Below, one piece after another: positions 36,447 to 44,345 of a stretch of 64,000 bases of DNA. The notes beneath the pieces are model-generated. The model was given only the letters and a program-made list of their open reading frames with translations, searched no databases and was not told the DNA's origin. Source of the stretch: Poindextera sp036494815 (GTDB lineage Bacteria > Pseudomonadota > Alphaproteobacteria > Caulobacterales > Caulobacteraceae); the NCBI GenBank assembly GCA_036494815.1, contig DASXNV010000050.1, positions 1 to 64,000 of the forward strand, given 5' to 3'. Each line of letters starts with the position of its first letter. Position 1 is the stretch's first letter. A program made the translations under genes and the position numbers.

Positions 36447-36935
36447 CTAGTGTTTGGTGCGCGCGGCCACCACCTCGATCTCGACCAGGGAGCCGGGGGC
36501 GGCCAGGGCGGAGACCTGAACGGTGCTGCGCACCGGCCGGTTAGGCTGTGTGGGCGTGCCGAAAGCTCGGCCATAGGCGGCGTTCATGCCGGCGAAATCC
36601 ATGACCCCGCCCTTGGTGGGATCGCCGACCAGAAACACGTGCATGCTGACTACGTCGGCAAAGGACAGGCCTTGGGTCTTGAGAGTGGCTTCGATGGATT
36701 TGAGCACGGCTTCCGTCTGCGCCTCGGTGGAGCGATCGCCGCCGGGCAAGGCATCGGATGGCGGCGAGAGCGTGCCGCTCAGATAGACCATCTCGGCCGA
36801 GGCCGGCACGGTGATCGTGGAAGCGAAGCGGGCGTTAGGCGCAGCATAAGTCCGCTCCACCTCTGCGGCGTGGGCGGCGCCGCATACGGCCAAGGCGCCA
36901 AGAGCAGACAGAAGCTTCAGGGAGACGGATGACAT
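36447..36935 (-). CDS. exported RidA family protein
   Basis: 162 residues from ATG 36935, with a GAGGAA site. Signal peptide LKLLSALGALAVCGAAHAAE is unusual because most RidA proteins are cytosolic. The trimeric Rid fold is seen in MVYLSGTLSPPS, TEAQTEAVLKSIEATLKTQGLSFADVVSMHVFL and MDFAGMNAAYGRAFG. The active-site arginine is in NRPVRSTVQVSALAAPGSLVEIEVVAA. Rid proteins hydrolyse reactive imines and enamines. It lies 56 bp upstream of the amine oxidase, whose product would be an imine. Probably first gene of a three-gene operon. Confidence 0.9.
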   Translation of the reverse strand: MSSVSLKLLSALGALAVCGAAHAAEVERTYAAPNARFASTITVPASAEMVYLSGTLSPPSDALPGGDRSTEAQTEAVLKSIEATLKTQGLSFADVVSMHVFLVGDPTKGGVMDFAGMNAAYGRAFGTPTQPNRPVRSTVQVSALAAPGSLVEIEVVAARTKH

Positions 36936-37129
36936 GTTGGTTTCCTCGCGTCGCGACCAAGGGTCAGGGTGTTCTGGGCAAGTCCGATTCGTTGACACAT
37001 CAAATAATAGAGCCGATGCGAAGACCTGCGGACTTGCCTAGAAAAATGGCACGATCCCGCCGGATTGATAGGGGAAATTCACCCCCCTCGCCGGCCGCGA
37101 GGGCGCAAGGAGCCAGAGGAATCCCGAAC

Positions 37130-37471
37130 ATGCCTCAAGACGTCGTCATACTGCGGCGCTGGGTTGGCCGCATCCGCCGGAAGGACGAGGCGGAATACAC
37201 CGCCTATATCGAGCGCACCGGTTGCGTCGACTATGCCAACACACCCGGCAATCTGGGCTTTCAGATGCTGATGCGCGATCTTGGCGACGGGGAGAGCGAG
37301 GTTACGACGCTCAGCTGGTGGCGCAGCATGGACCACATCGTCGGCTTCGCGGGCGAGGCGCCGGAACTCGCCCGCTACTATCCCGAAGATGACCGCTTCC
37401 TGCTGAGCCGGCCTGAGCGCGTGGAGCACTATCGGGTCGTCGCCAGCGACCGCCGGCTCGGCGCCGAATGA
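37130..37471 (+). CDS. antibiotic biosynthesis monooxygenase-like protein
   Basis: 113 residues from ATG 37130, preceded by AGAGGA. A single ferredoxin-like alpha/beta domain: VVILRRWVGRIRRKDEAEYTAYIERTG, GFQMLMRDLGDGESEVTTLSWWRSMDHIVGFAGEAPELARYYPEDDRF. This resembles the ABM fold and related small haem- or quinol-handling proteins. It is divergent from the exported RidA gene, so the ~190-bp gap holds both promoters. No close match to a characterised enzyme. Confidence 0.75.
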   Translation: MPQDVVILRRWVGRIRRKDEAEYTAYIERTGCVDYANTPGNLGFQMLMRDLGDGESEVTTLSWWRSMDHIVGFAGEAPELARYYPEDDRFLLSRPERVEHYRVVASDRRLGAE

Positions 37472-37594
37472 CCAGGAGAAGAATGTCGCGAGCCGTCAGC
37501 TGCCCCTGGCGTCGGCTCCGCAGGAACGCCACATCTTGGCCACCGAACGGCGCCAAGCCTTCGGCGAACATATTATTGGAGCCATTGAACGAGC

Positions 37595-38215
37595 ATGACC
37601 CCCGATGAACGCGCCCTGCTGACGCGCTTTCTCAGCGATCTGGCCCAGGTGCGGGGCGCGGCCAAGGATCCTGAAGCCGCCGCCTTGATCGACCAGGCGG
37701 TCGCCAGCCAACCGGACGCCACGTATCTGCTGGTGCAACATTCCCTGCTGGCCGACCAGGCCCTGCACACGGCGCAGGAACGGATCGCCGACCTGGAAGC
37801 GCAGTTGCGCGCACCGGTCCAGCAACCGGCCCAAAGCAGCTTCCTCGGCGGCGCGGCGGCGTCACCCTGGAGCCAGCCGCAATCCGCCTCCTATCAGCCG
37901 GCCTATCAAACCGCGGCGCCGCCAACCCAAGGTTCGGGCTTTTTCGGCGGGGGCGCCCCCGCGGCGCCGGGCGGCTTCGGCTCCTTCCTGCGCAATGTCG
38001 GCACGACGGCGGCCGGGGTCGCCGGCGGCGAGTTCCTGTTTTCGGGCCTCTCGAACCTGTTCGGCGGCGGCCATTCCGGCGGCTTCTTCGGCGGCGGCTA
38101 TGGCGGCCAACCCATGGAGAACGTGACCATCAACAACTATGGCGACGATGGCGACGATCGCGGCGACAGCGGCGATGACTGGTCCGACGACAATTCCGGC
38201 GGCGACTTCAGCTGA
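37595..38215 (+). CDS. DUF2076 family protein
   Basis: 206 residues. N-terminal helical domain MTPDERALLTRFLSDLAQVR ... DATYLLVQHSLLADQALHTAQERIADLEAQL is the DUF2076 signature (periplasmic ligand-binding-like, unknown role). Then a Gln/Pro-rich linker and a Gly-rich region (FGGGAPAAPGGFGSFLRN ... GGEFLFSGLSNLFGGGHSGGFFGGG), ending in a highly acidic Asp/Asn/Ser tail (GDDGDDRGDSGDDWSDD). Low-complexity, partly disordered. A hairpin follows the stop. Confidence 0.85.
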   Translation: MTPDERALLTRFLSDLAQVRGAAKDPEAAALIDQAVASQPDATYLLVQHSLLADQALHTAQERIADLEAQLRAPVQQPAQSSFLGGAAASPWSQPQSASYQPAYQTAAPPTQGSGFFGGGAPAAPGGFGSFLRNVGTTAAGVAGGEFLFSGLSNLFGGGHSGGFFGGGYGGQPMENVTINNYGDDGDDRGDSGDDWSDDNSGGDFS

Positions 38216-38528
38216 CGTTTCGCCGGCGCATCCCCTGCGCCTTACTGACGCAGGGGATTTCGCAACAATCAGGCAACCATTGGACGTTAAAAGCCATTCA
38301 ACCGCGGGTTCCTGGAATGGATTGCAGCTTGGACATAACTTTGGGCTAGGGTCGTCGTTCCGACTCAAGTTTAAACGACTGTCACCGGTGTGCTGGATCC
38401 AAGTCCATTCCCTCCGGAGAACTGCCCTTTTGAGATTAGCAAGGTCATAGTCCGCACCCTTATGCTCGGCTGTCGCGACCAGCCGCGAGCCGCCGGGGTA
38501 GAGAACGCCTTGGTCGGGAGACTATCGG
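38216..38528. other. intergenic region upstream of receiver gene
   Basis: 313 bp. It begins with the hairpin above. The remainder is noticeably less GC-rich than the surroundings (for example around 38260-38430) and probably carries the receiver gene promoter. No conserved site is identified. Confidence 0.4.
38230..38260 (+). terminator. putative terminator after the DUF2076 gene
   Basis: Nine-base stem ATCCCCTGC / GCAGGGGAT with an 11-base loop, followed by TTT, 14 bp after the stop codon. The T run is short. Confidence 0.6.
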
Positions 38529-39134
38529 TTGGTCGACTTGCCTTATCGCGCCACGGATCGCATCAATCTTTCCTGCGCTGAAATCCTGATCGCGGATAGT
38601 AACCGCGAAGGCATGTCGATTCTGACCCAGATGTTCGCTGGCTTTGGCGTCCATACGCCACATTGCTGCTCAAGCGCAGCCGAGGCTATGGAAGTCGTCA
38701 AGAAGCGGGATCTGAATATCCTGGTCATAGACACCGCCCTGCCGGACATGAGTGGTTATGATTTCGTTCGCGAACTTCGGCGAAGCCGCATCAAGCCGAA
38801 CTGTTTCGTTCCCGTGCTGCTGATGTCTGGCCATACGCCGCGCTCCATGGTGCTGGAAGGGCGCGATTGCGGCGCCAACTTCGTCATGGCCAAGCCCGTC
38901 AACGCCGCGGTCATGCTTAAGCGGATCATGTGGCTGGCCACCGAGAGCCGGGATTTCATCACCTCGACGGACTATGTGGGGCCGGACCGCCGCTTTCAGC
39001 GCCTGGGCCCACCGCCCGGGCAGAACGGCCGACGCAAGGACGACCTGTCCGCCACGGTCGGCCTCGCCAAAGGGCCGGACCTGTCTCAGTCCGAAATCAA
39101 TCAGCTGTTCAAGCCCAGTAAGGTCAACCTTTGA
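38529..39134 (+). CDS. receiver-domain protein with arginine-rich tail
   Basis: 201 residues from TTG 38529, with GGGAG eight bases upstream. One receiver domain: acidic pair in EILIADSNREGM, phospho-Asp in NILVIDTALPDMSGYDF, Ser/Thr in LLMSGHTP, Lys in FVMAKPVN. There is no output domain, only a ~60-residue tail with TDYVGPDRRFQRLG and QNGRRKDDLS. Likely a single-domain regulator acting by protein contact. The Arg-containing tail is loosely reminiscent of CheY-like c-di-GMP effectors, but that is inference. Followed 52 bp later by a CheE-like gene. Confidence 0.82.
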   Translation: MVDLPYRATDRINLSCAEILIADSNREGMSILTQMFAGFGVHTPHCCSSAAEAMEVVKKRDLNILVIDTALPDMSGYDFVRELRRSRIKPNCFVPVLLMSGHTPRSMVLEGRDCGANFVMAKPVNAAVMLKRIMWLATESRDFITSTDYVGPDRRFQRLGPPPGQNGRRKDDLSATVGLAKGPDLSQSEINQLFKPSKVNL

Positions 39135-39186
39135 CCCCTTTTGGCCACCCATTCACTTGTACTATTGAGCGAAAGCAGAACCCCCG

Positions 39187-39684
39187 TTGACCGACAGCCG
39201 CAACATCAAGGTGAAGAACCGGCTCGGCGAACTGATGCGCCAGCCCGGGGGACGGTCGGCGATCGAAGCCCTGCGCGGGGCGGAAAAGCGGCTGGACAAG
39301 ATTTCCGACGATCTGCTGCGTGGCCTGGACCGATGCATCGCCCGCATGGAAACCGCCGCCGGCCAGTTGACCGATCCCCCCGACGACAAACCGGTGACGG
39401 AGATTTATCGGGCCTCGAACGACATGATCGCCTTCGCGGGTCTGGTGGGGTTCAACTCGCTGGACGAGGTCGCCCATGGCCTGTGCGAACTGATCGACAC
39501 TTTCCGCGCCGAGAACCAATGGAGCGACCAGGCGATCCGCGTCCACATCGACGCCGTGCAACTGCTCCGCGGCCTGTCCAAGGACGATAATGAAGCCCGC
39601 GAACGGGTCCTGGACGGCCTGCGCAAGGTCTGGAGCCTCTTCAGCGTACGCCAGCCGCTCCCGACACCCGAAGCGGCCGGCTGA
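39187..39684 (+). CDS. CheE-like protein
   Basis: 165 residues from TTG 39187, with no clear ribosome site. The pattern NRLGELMRQPGGRSAIEALRGAEKRLDKI ... LDRCIARMET and LVGFNSLDEVAHGLCELIDTFRAENQWSDQAIRVHIDAVQLLRGLS matches what I know of caulobacter CheE, an all-helical protein encoded in chemotaxis loci with unknown role. The helix LDEVAHGLCELID sits where an Hpt histidine would be, but a true Hpt signature is lacking. Probably works with the receiver just upstream. Confidence 0.55.
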   Translation: MTDSRNIKVKNRLGELMRQPGGRSAIEALRGAEKRLDKISDDLLRGLDRCIARMETAAGQLTDPPDDKPVTEIYRASNDMIAFAGLVGFNSLDEVAHGLCELIDTFRAENQWSDQAIRVHIDAVQLLRGLSKDDNEARERVLDGLRKVWSLFSVRQPLPTPEAAG

Positions 39685-39693
39685 GCCAAAAGC

Positions 39694-41097
39694 CTATCTC
39701 GCCATATTGATCACCTGCAGCTGACTGAATTCGGCGAGGCCTTCTTCGCCAAGCTCCGAACCCAGCCCCGACTGTTTGGCCCCGCCGAACGGGATATTGG
39801 GGGCCAGTTCGGCGTGCTTGTTGATCCACACGCTGCCGGACTCCATCCGCTCCGCCAGGTCCCAGGCCTTTTCGAGGTCTCCCGACCAGATCGAGCCGCC
39901 CAGGCCATAGTCTGAGCTGTTGGCCCGGGCCAGGGCGTCCTCGGCGTCGGTGAACTTGATGATGGGCAGCACCGGTCCGAACTGTTCCTCGTCCACCAGC
40001 CGGGTTCCGTCGGTGATGTCGCGCACGATGGTCGGACGGATGAAATAGCCCGCCCCCTCGACCGCGCCGCCGCCGGCGATGACCTTGCCGTGCCGCCTGG
40101 CGTCGTCGATCAGTTCCAGCACCCGGTCGTACTGCATCTTGTTCTGCAGCGGGCCCAGCTGCGTGCCTTGCTCCAGCCCATCGCCGATCACCGCCGCATC
40201 GGCCAGGGCCGCCAGCTCGTCGCACATGGCGTCATAGATCGACTCGTGCACATAGACCCGCTTCATGGCGATGCAGACCTGGCCGCTGTTCTGGAATGCG
40301 CCCTGGAAGATCTTGGGCGCGGTCACCTTGGGATCCACGTCGCCCAGCACGATGCCGGCGTCATTGCCGCCCAGCTCCAGGGTGATGCGCTTCAGCGTCT
40401 CGGCAGCGCCAGCCATGACCCTGCGCCCCGTGGCCGTCGAGCCGGTGAAGGAGATCTTGCGCACGTCGGGATGGGCTGTGAGCTCCCCGCCCAGGTCGTT
40501 GGCGTCGGCGATGATGTTGAGCACGCCCGGCGGCAGGATGTCCTTGATCAGCTCGCCCAGGCGCAGGGTCGACAGCGGCGTGGTGGCCGCCGGCTTCAGC
40601 ACCACGGTATTTCCGGCCAGCAGCGCGGCCGGAACCTTGAAGGCCATCAGGATCAGCGGGAAATTCCAGGGCACGATGGCCCCGATCACTCCCAGCGGCC
40701 GGCGGCGGGCCTCGACCTTGCGGCCGGCGCTGTCGTCTATGGTCTTGGACGGCAGATCCAGGCTGGTGAAGTAGCGGAAGAAGGCGGCGGCCCCGTAGAC
40801 CTCGCCGGTGGCGTCGGCCAGGGGCTTGCCCTGTTCCTGCGTGAGCAAACGGGCAAGCTCGGTCGCGTTGGCCTGGATCACGTCGGCGATGGCGTTCAGC
40901 GCCTTTTTCCGCTCGTCGATGCTGGTGCGGCTCCAGGCCGGAAAGGCGGCCTTGGCGGCGGCGACAGCTTTGTTCAGCTGAGCCTTGGAGGCGCGCGGCG
41001 CGATCTGCAGCACCGCCTCGGTGGCCGGATTGAGCACCTCCATGGTCAAGTCGCCCTCTTCCAGGCGCCCGTCGATAAGCATTTTCAGGTCGGTCAT
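39694..41097 (-). CDS. aldehyde dehydrogenase family protein
   Basis: 467 residues from ATG 41097, with AGGAAG upstream. NAD(P)-dependent aldehyde oxidation. Active-site Glu in ITLELGGNDAGIVL, catalytic Cys in FQNSGQVCIAMKRVYV, NAD-binding SFTGSTATGRRVM and the oxyanion region VPWNFPLILMAFKVPAALLAGNT are all present. The C-terminal motif SVWINKHAELAPNIPFGGAKQSGLG is standard. The native specificity cannot be read from sequence. Transcribed alone, convergent with the CheE-like gene. Confidence 0.94.
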   Translation of the reverse strand: MTDLKMLIDGRLEEGDLTMEVLNPATEAVLQIAPRASKAQLNKAVAAAKAAFPAWSRTSIDERKKALNAIADVIQANATELARLLTQEQGKPLADATGEVYGAAAFFRYFTSLDLPSKTIDDSAGRKVEARRRPLGVIGAIVPWNFPLILMAFKVPAALLAGNTVVLKPAATTPLSTLRLGELIKDILPPGVLNIIADANDLGGELTAHPDVRKISFTGSTATGRRVMAGAAETLKRITLELGGNDAGIVLGDVDPKVTAPKIFQGAFQNSGQVCIAMKRVYVHESIYDAMCDELAALADAAVIGDGLEQGTQLGPLQNKMQYDRVLELIDDARRHGKVIAGGGAVEGAGYFIRPTIVRDITDGTRLVDEEQFGPVLPIIKFTDAEDALARANSSDYGLGGSIWSGDLEKAWDLAERMESGSVWINKHAELAPNIPFGGAKQSGLGSELGEEGLAEFSQLQVINMAR

Positions 41098-41424
41098 GGC
41101 AGCTTCCTTGGCGGCTTTGTCGGAGCCAAGTTGGGCGCGCACGCGCCGGCGAGCAAGACTGACGGAACGTCAGACCGTCAACTTTAATCTTGACCGCCCG
41201 GCCGCAAGGACGCCTTGCGCCGCGGCCGTCCTGGGCTATCCTTCAGCCGCAAGCCGCGCCGTCCGAGGTATCATGTCTCTGATTGTAGCCGAACCCAGGC
41301 CACGGACCGTCACCCGCTAACACCGGGGCGATCGACCCGTCGGGCCAAAAGACCTTGCGCGCGTCACCGATGACGGGATCGCGCGAGCCCTTTTTCATGG
41401 CTTCCCAGGTTCGGATCCCTTTCC

Positions 41425-41700
41425 TTGAATATCTCAAAATCGGAGCAAAGGACGCTCCACGCGCTCGCCCAGGGCGGGCGCATCCTCATCGTCCGCGACG
41501 ATCGCGGCGCCCTGACCGACGCCGAATGCGTGACCCGCGAGGGCTGGCGGCTGACGGATTGCAGCCTGGTGGTGTTTCAAAAGCTGAGACGCCGGCGGCT
41601 GGTCATGAGCCGAAACAGCGGGCCTTATCGCATCACGCGCGAGGGCCTGCTTTGTCTGCGCGCCCAGGCCGACAACCGCGTCTCGGGCCGCAGCCTATGA
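41425..41700 (+). CDS. YjhX family toxin
   Basis: 91 residues from TTG 41425. The text MNISKSEQRTLHALAQGGRI ... TREGWRLTDCSLVVFQKLRRRRLV ... PYRITREGLLCLRAQADNR closely follows E. coli YjhX, annotated as the toxin of a YjhX-YjhQ pair (YjhQ is a GNAT acetyltransferase). No acetyltransferase is adjacent, so it appears orphan. Winged-helix-like fold. It converges on rsmD with essentially no gap (stops at 41698-41700 and 41695-41697). Confidence 0.85.
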   Translation: MNISKSEQRTLHALAQGGRILIVRDDRGALTDAECVTREGWRLTDCSLVVFQKLRRRRLVMSRNSGPYRITREGLLCLRAQADNRVSGRSL

Positions 41701-42270
41701 CGCGCGCAGGAAGAAGACGCGCGCGGCGCCGTAGCGGCGATCGTCCAGCCGCTCGAACCCCGCAGTCTCGGGCTCCGCCTCGTCGGCGCCCCGCTCCAGC
41801 ACCGCCACCGCGCCAGGGGCCAGCCAGCCGCCGGCGGCCAGTTCGGCCAGCGCTTTTTCGCCCAGGCCCTTGCCGTAGGGCGGATCGAGAAAGGCCAGGT
41901 CGAAGGGCGGGCCATCGGCGCCCGGCCGGGCCCCAAGATCGGTGGCGTCCCGGCGATGGATTCGCGTGCGGCCGAACAGCTCGCCCTTGGCCCCGAGCGC
42001 CTCCACATTGTCGCGGATGGCGCCCCGCGCTGCGGCGTCGGTCTCCACGAACAGGCAGAAAGCCGCGCCCCGCGACAGGGCCTCCAGCCCAAGCGCACCC
42101 GAGCCGGCGAACAGGTCCATCACCCGCTGGTCCCTGAGCCCCGGCGACCAGGGCGCATGCTCCAGCACATTGAACACCGCCTCACGCGCGCGGTCCGAAG
42201 TCGGGCGCGTGGACTGGCCCTCGGGGGCCACCAAGCTGCGACCGCGATAGGCGCCGGAGACTATGCGCAT
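41695..42270 (-). CDS. rsmD: 16S rRNA (guanine966-N2)-methyltransferase
   Basis: 191 residues from ATG 42270. Starts MRIVSGAYRGRSLVAPEGQSTRPTSDRAREAVFNVLEH, the RsmD N-terminal signature. SAM site VMDLFAGSGALGLEALSRGA and the catalytic DPPY in FDLAFLDPPYGKGLGEKAL are intact. Modifies G966 of 16S rRNA. The longer open frame to the right overlaps the peptidase gene and is not coding. Divergent from the S9 peptidase with ~66 bp between. Confidence 0.95.
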   Translation of the reverse strand: MRIVSGAYRGRSLVAPEGQSTRPTSDRAREAVFNVLEHAPWSPGLRDQRVMDLFAGSGALGLEALSRGAAFCLFVETDAAARGAIRDNVEALGAKGELFGRTRIHRRDATDLGARPGADGPPFDLAFLDPPYGKGLGEKALAELAAGGWLAPGAVAVLERGADEAEPETAGFERLDDRRYGAARVFFLRAS

Positions 42271-42336
42271 GGAAAGACAAGCTTGACCGCAGGCATGGCG
42301 CCCGCAACATGTGCGCGTTCTGGGGGAAGATTTCGC

Positions 42337-44340
42337 ATGGTTCGCTTTGTCTTGGGGTTGGTTGCCGCGTTGATGGCGACGACCGTCGTTCAGGCCGCGT
42401 CTGTACAGCCACCGCCCCCGCCGGTCGAGGACTACGGCAAGCTGCCGGGGATGGAGATGGTGGAGCTGTCGCCGTCCGGCCAGCGCTACGCCTTCGTCGC
42501 GACCGTGGGCGAAAGGCGGAAACTGATCGTGGCCACCGCCGCCAACGAGCCTTTGGAAGTCGACGATCTTGGCGCCACAAAGGTTGAGCGCCTCGAATGG
42601 GCCGGCGACGATCATCTGTTGGTGACCGTTAGTTCCACCGTCCATCTCGGCATAGATTTCGTCGTCGACAAAACCGAGCTGGACGGCGTCATCGTCGCCG
42701 ATTTGAAGCACCACAAATCCTTTTCCGTTTTCGGCAGCCCGTATGAACGGCGCGTGGCCCACACCGTTGTCGGCTCCTACGGTTCGGCCCAGGTCGACGG
42801 CCACTGGTATGGCTATTTCGGCGCTTACTCGTACGAAAACGACAAGGGCGGGGGGCAACTCAAGGAGGATCTGGACGGGCGTCTCTATCCCGATCTTTAC
42901 CGCGTCGATCTCGACACTGGCGATATTTCCCTGGCCGCCACGGGCCAGCAGGACACCAGTGACTGGTTGGTCAGCCCGACCGGCGAAGTCGTCGCTCGGC
43001 TCCGCTATAACCAAAGGAGCGGCGAATGGCGGGCGATGACGTCAAAATGGGGTGGGGTCGAATTGGCCTCTGGGCGGTCGGTGACCGAGGGAGTCAGCCT
43101 GTTGGGGCTTGGTCGAACCCCAGGAACAATCTTGCTGCGTATCGAGGACGGCGAGCACAATATCTTGAAGGAGCTACCTCTCGCTGGCGGCCCGCCCACG
43201 GCGACGTTTGATGAGGAAGAGACTGGCTCACCCCTGTTCGATCCGACCACGCATCTGTGGATTGGGTCCGACGAGCAAAACGACGATAAAACGTCAAACC
43301 TGTTCTCGCCCTTGCAGAAGGCCAAGCTGAAGGGCGCTCTGAAAGCCTTTCCCGGCTACTTGGTCCAGATGATCTCGTTCAGCGCCGACTTCAATCGCAT
43401 GATCGTCTTCACCGATGGCGGCGACGATTCAGGCACCTATTGGATCGTCGATATCACCAAGGGCTCAGCCGACGTCCTCGGCGCCCCCTATCCTACCGTC
43501 CGCGCGGCCCAAGTCGGCGCAGTGCGATGGGTCGACTACAAGGCCGCGGACGGTCTGGCCATGCGAGGTGTTCTGACCCTGCCGCCCGGACGTGATCCCA
43601 AGGGTCTGCCGCTCGTGGTCATGCCTCATGGCGGTCCGGAAGCTCACGACTATCCGCGCTTCGACTATTGGGCTCAGGCCTTCGCCGCCCGTGGCTATGC
43701 GGTGTTCCAGCCCAACTTCCGCGGCTCCACTGGCGCAGGCAACGCCTTCCGCGACGCCGGTCTTGGCCAGTGGGGGCGCAAGATGCAGACCGACATCTCC
43801 GACGGCGTCGCCGAACTGACCCGTCAGGGGATCGTCGATCCCAAGCGCGCCTGTATCGTCGGTTGGAGCTATGGCGGATATGCGGCCCTGGCGGGCGTCA
43901 CCATCCAGCACGGGCGTTATCGTTGCGCTGTCTCTATGGCCGGTGTCTCCGATCTATCCGCCATGCTCGACTATGTACGCGACCGCGCCGGCGGCGTCAG
44001 TTCCACAACCCGCTATTGGAAGGCCTTCCTGGGGGTCACATCCACCTGGCAGACCGAACTGAACGATATCTCACCGATCCGAATGGCCGACCGGGCCGAT
44101 GCGCCAATCCTACTCGTCCACGGCCAGGACGATACGGTGGTGCCAATCGAGCAGAGCCAATCCATGGACCGGGCGCTGCAGCGATCGGGCAAGCCTGTGG
44201 AATTTTTAAGCTTGACGGGCGCCGACCACTGGCTGCTGCATGAAGACGCGCGGGTCGCGATGCTCAAAGCCTCAGTAGCCTTCGTGCTCAAGAACAATCC
44301 GCCCGATCCCGCGCCCGCAACCGCGGTGGCGGCCAGGTAG
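42337..44340 (+). CDS. secreted S9 family (prolyl oligopeptidase-type) peptidase
   Basis: 667 residues from ATG 42337. Signal peptide VRFVLGLVAALMATTVVQAAS. A beta-propeller of about 350 residues precedes the alpha/beta-hydrolase domain. The catalytic triad is Ser in VGWSYGGYAALAG, Asp in LVHGQDDTVVPIEQS and His in TGADHWLLHE. PHGGPEAHDYPRFDYWAQAFAARGYAVFQPNFRGSTG is typical of acylaminoacyl-peptidase-like S9C enzymes. Probably periplasmic peptide turnover. Confidence 0.94.
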   Translation: MVRFVLGLVAALMATTVVQAASVQPPPPPVEDYGKLPGMEMVELSPSGQRYAFVATVGERRKLIVATAANEPLEVDDLGATKVERLEWAGDDHLLVTVSSTVHLGIDFVVDKTELDGVIVADLKHHKSFSVFGSPYERRVAHTVVGSYGSAQVDGHWYGYFGAYSYENDKGGGQLKEDLDGRLYPDLYRVDLDTGDISLAATGQQDTSDWLVSPTGEVVARLRYNQRSGEWRAMTSKWGGVELASGRSVTEGVSLLGLGRTPGTILLRIEDGEHNILKELPLAGGPPTATFDEEETGSPLFDPTTHLWIGSDEQNDDKTSNLFSPLQKAKLKGALKAFPGYLVQMISFSADFNRMIVFTDGGDDSGTYWIVDITKGSADVLGAPYPTVRAAQVGAVRWVDYKAADGLAMRGVLTLPPGRDPKGLPLVVMPHGGPEAHDYPRFDYWAQAFAARGYAVFQPNFRGSTGAGNAFRDAGLGQWGRKMQTDISDGVAELTRQGIVDPKRACIVGWSYGGYAALAGVTIQHGRYRCAVSMAGVSDLSAMLDYVRDRAGGVSSTTRYWKAFLGVTSTWQTELNDISPIRMADRADAPILLVHGQDDTVVPIEQSQSMDRALQRSGKPVEFLSLTGADHWLLHEDARVAMLKASVAFVLKNNPPDPAPATAVAAR

Positions 44341-44345
44341 CCGCC

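Noticed and set aside
41695..43014. N-terminal extension of RsmD by about 250 residues.
   Set aside because: The extension is antisense to the S9 peptidase. The RsmD family starts at MRIVSGAYRG (42270).
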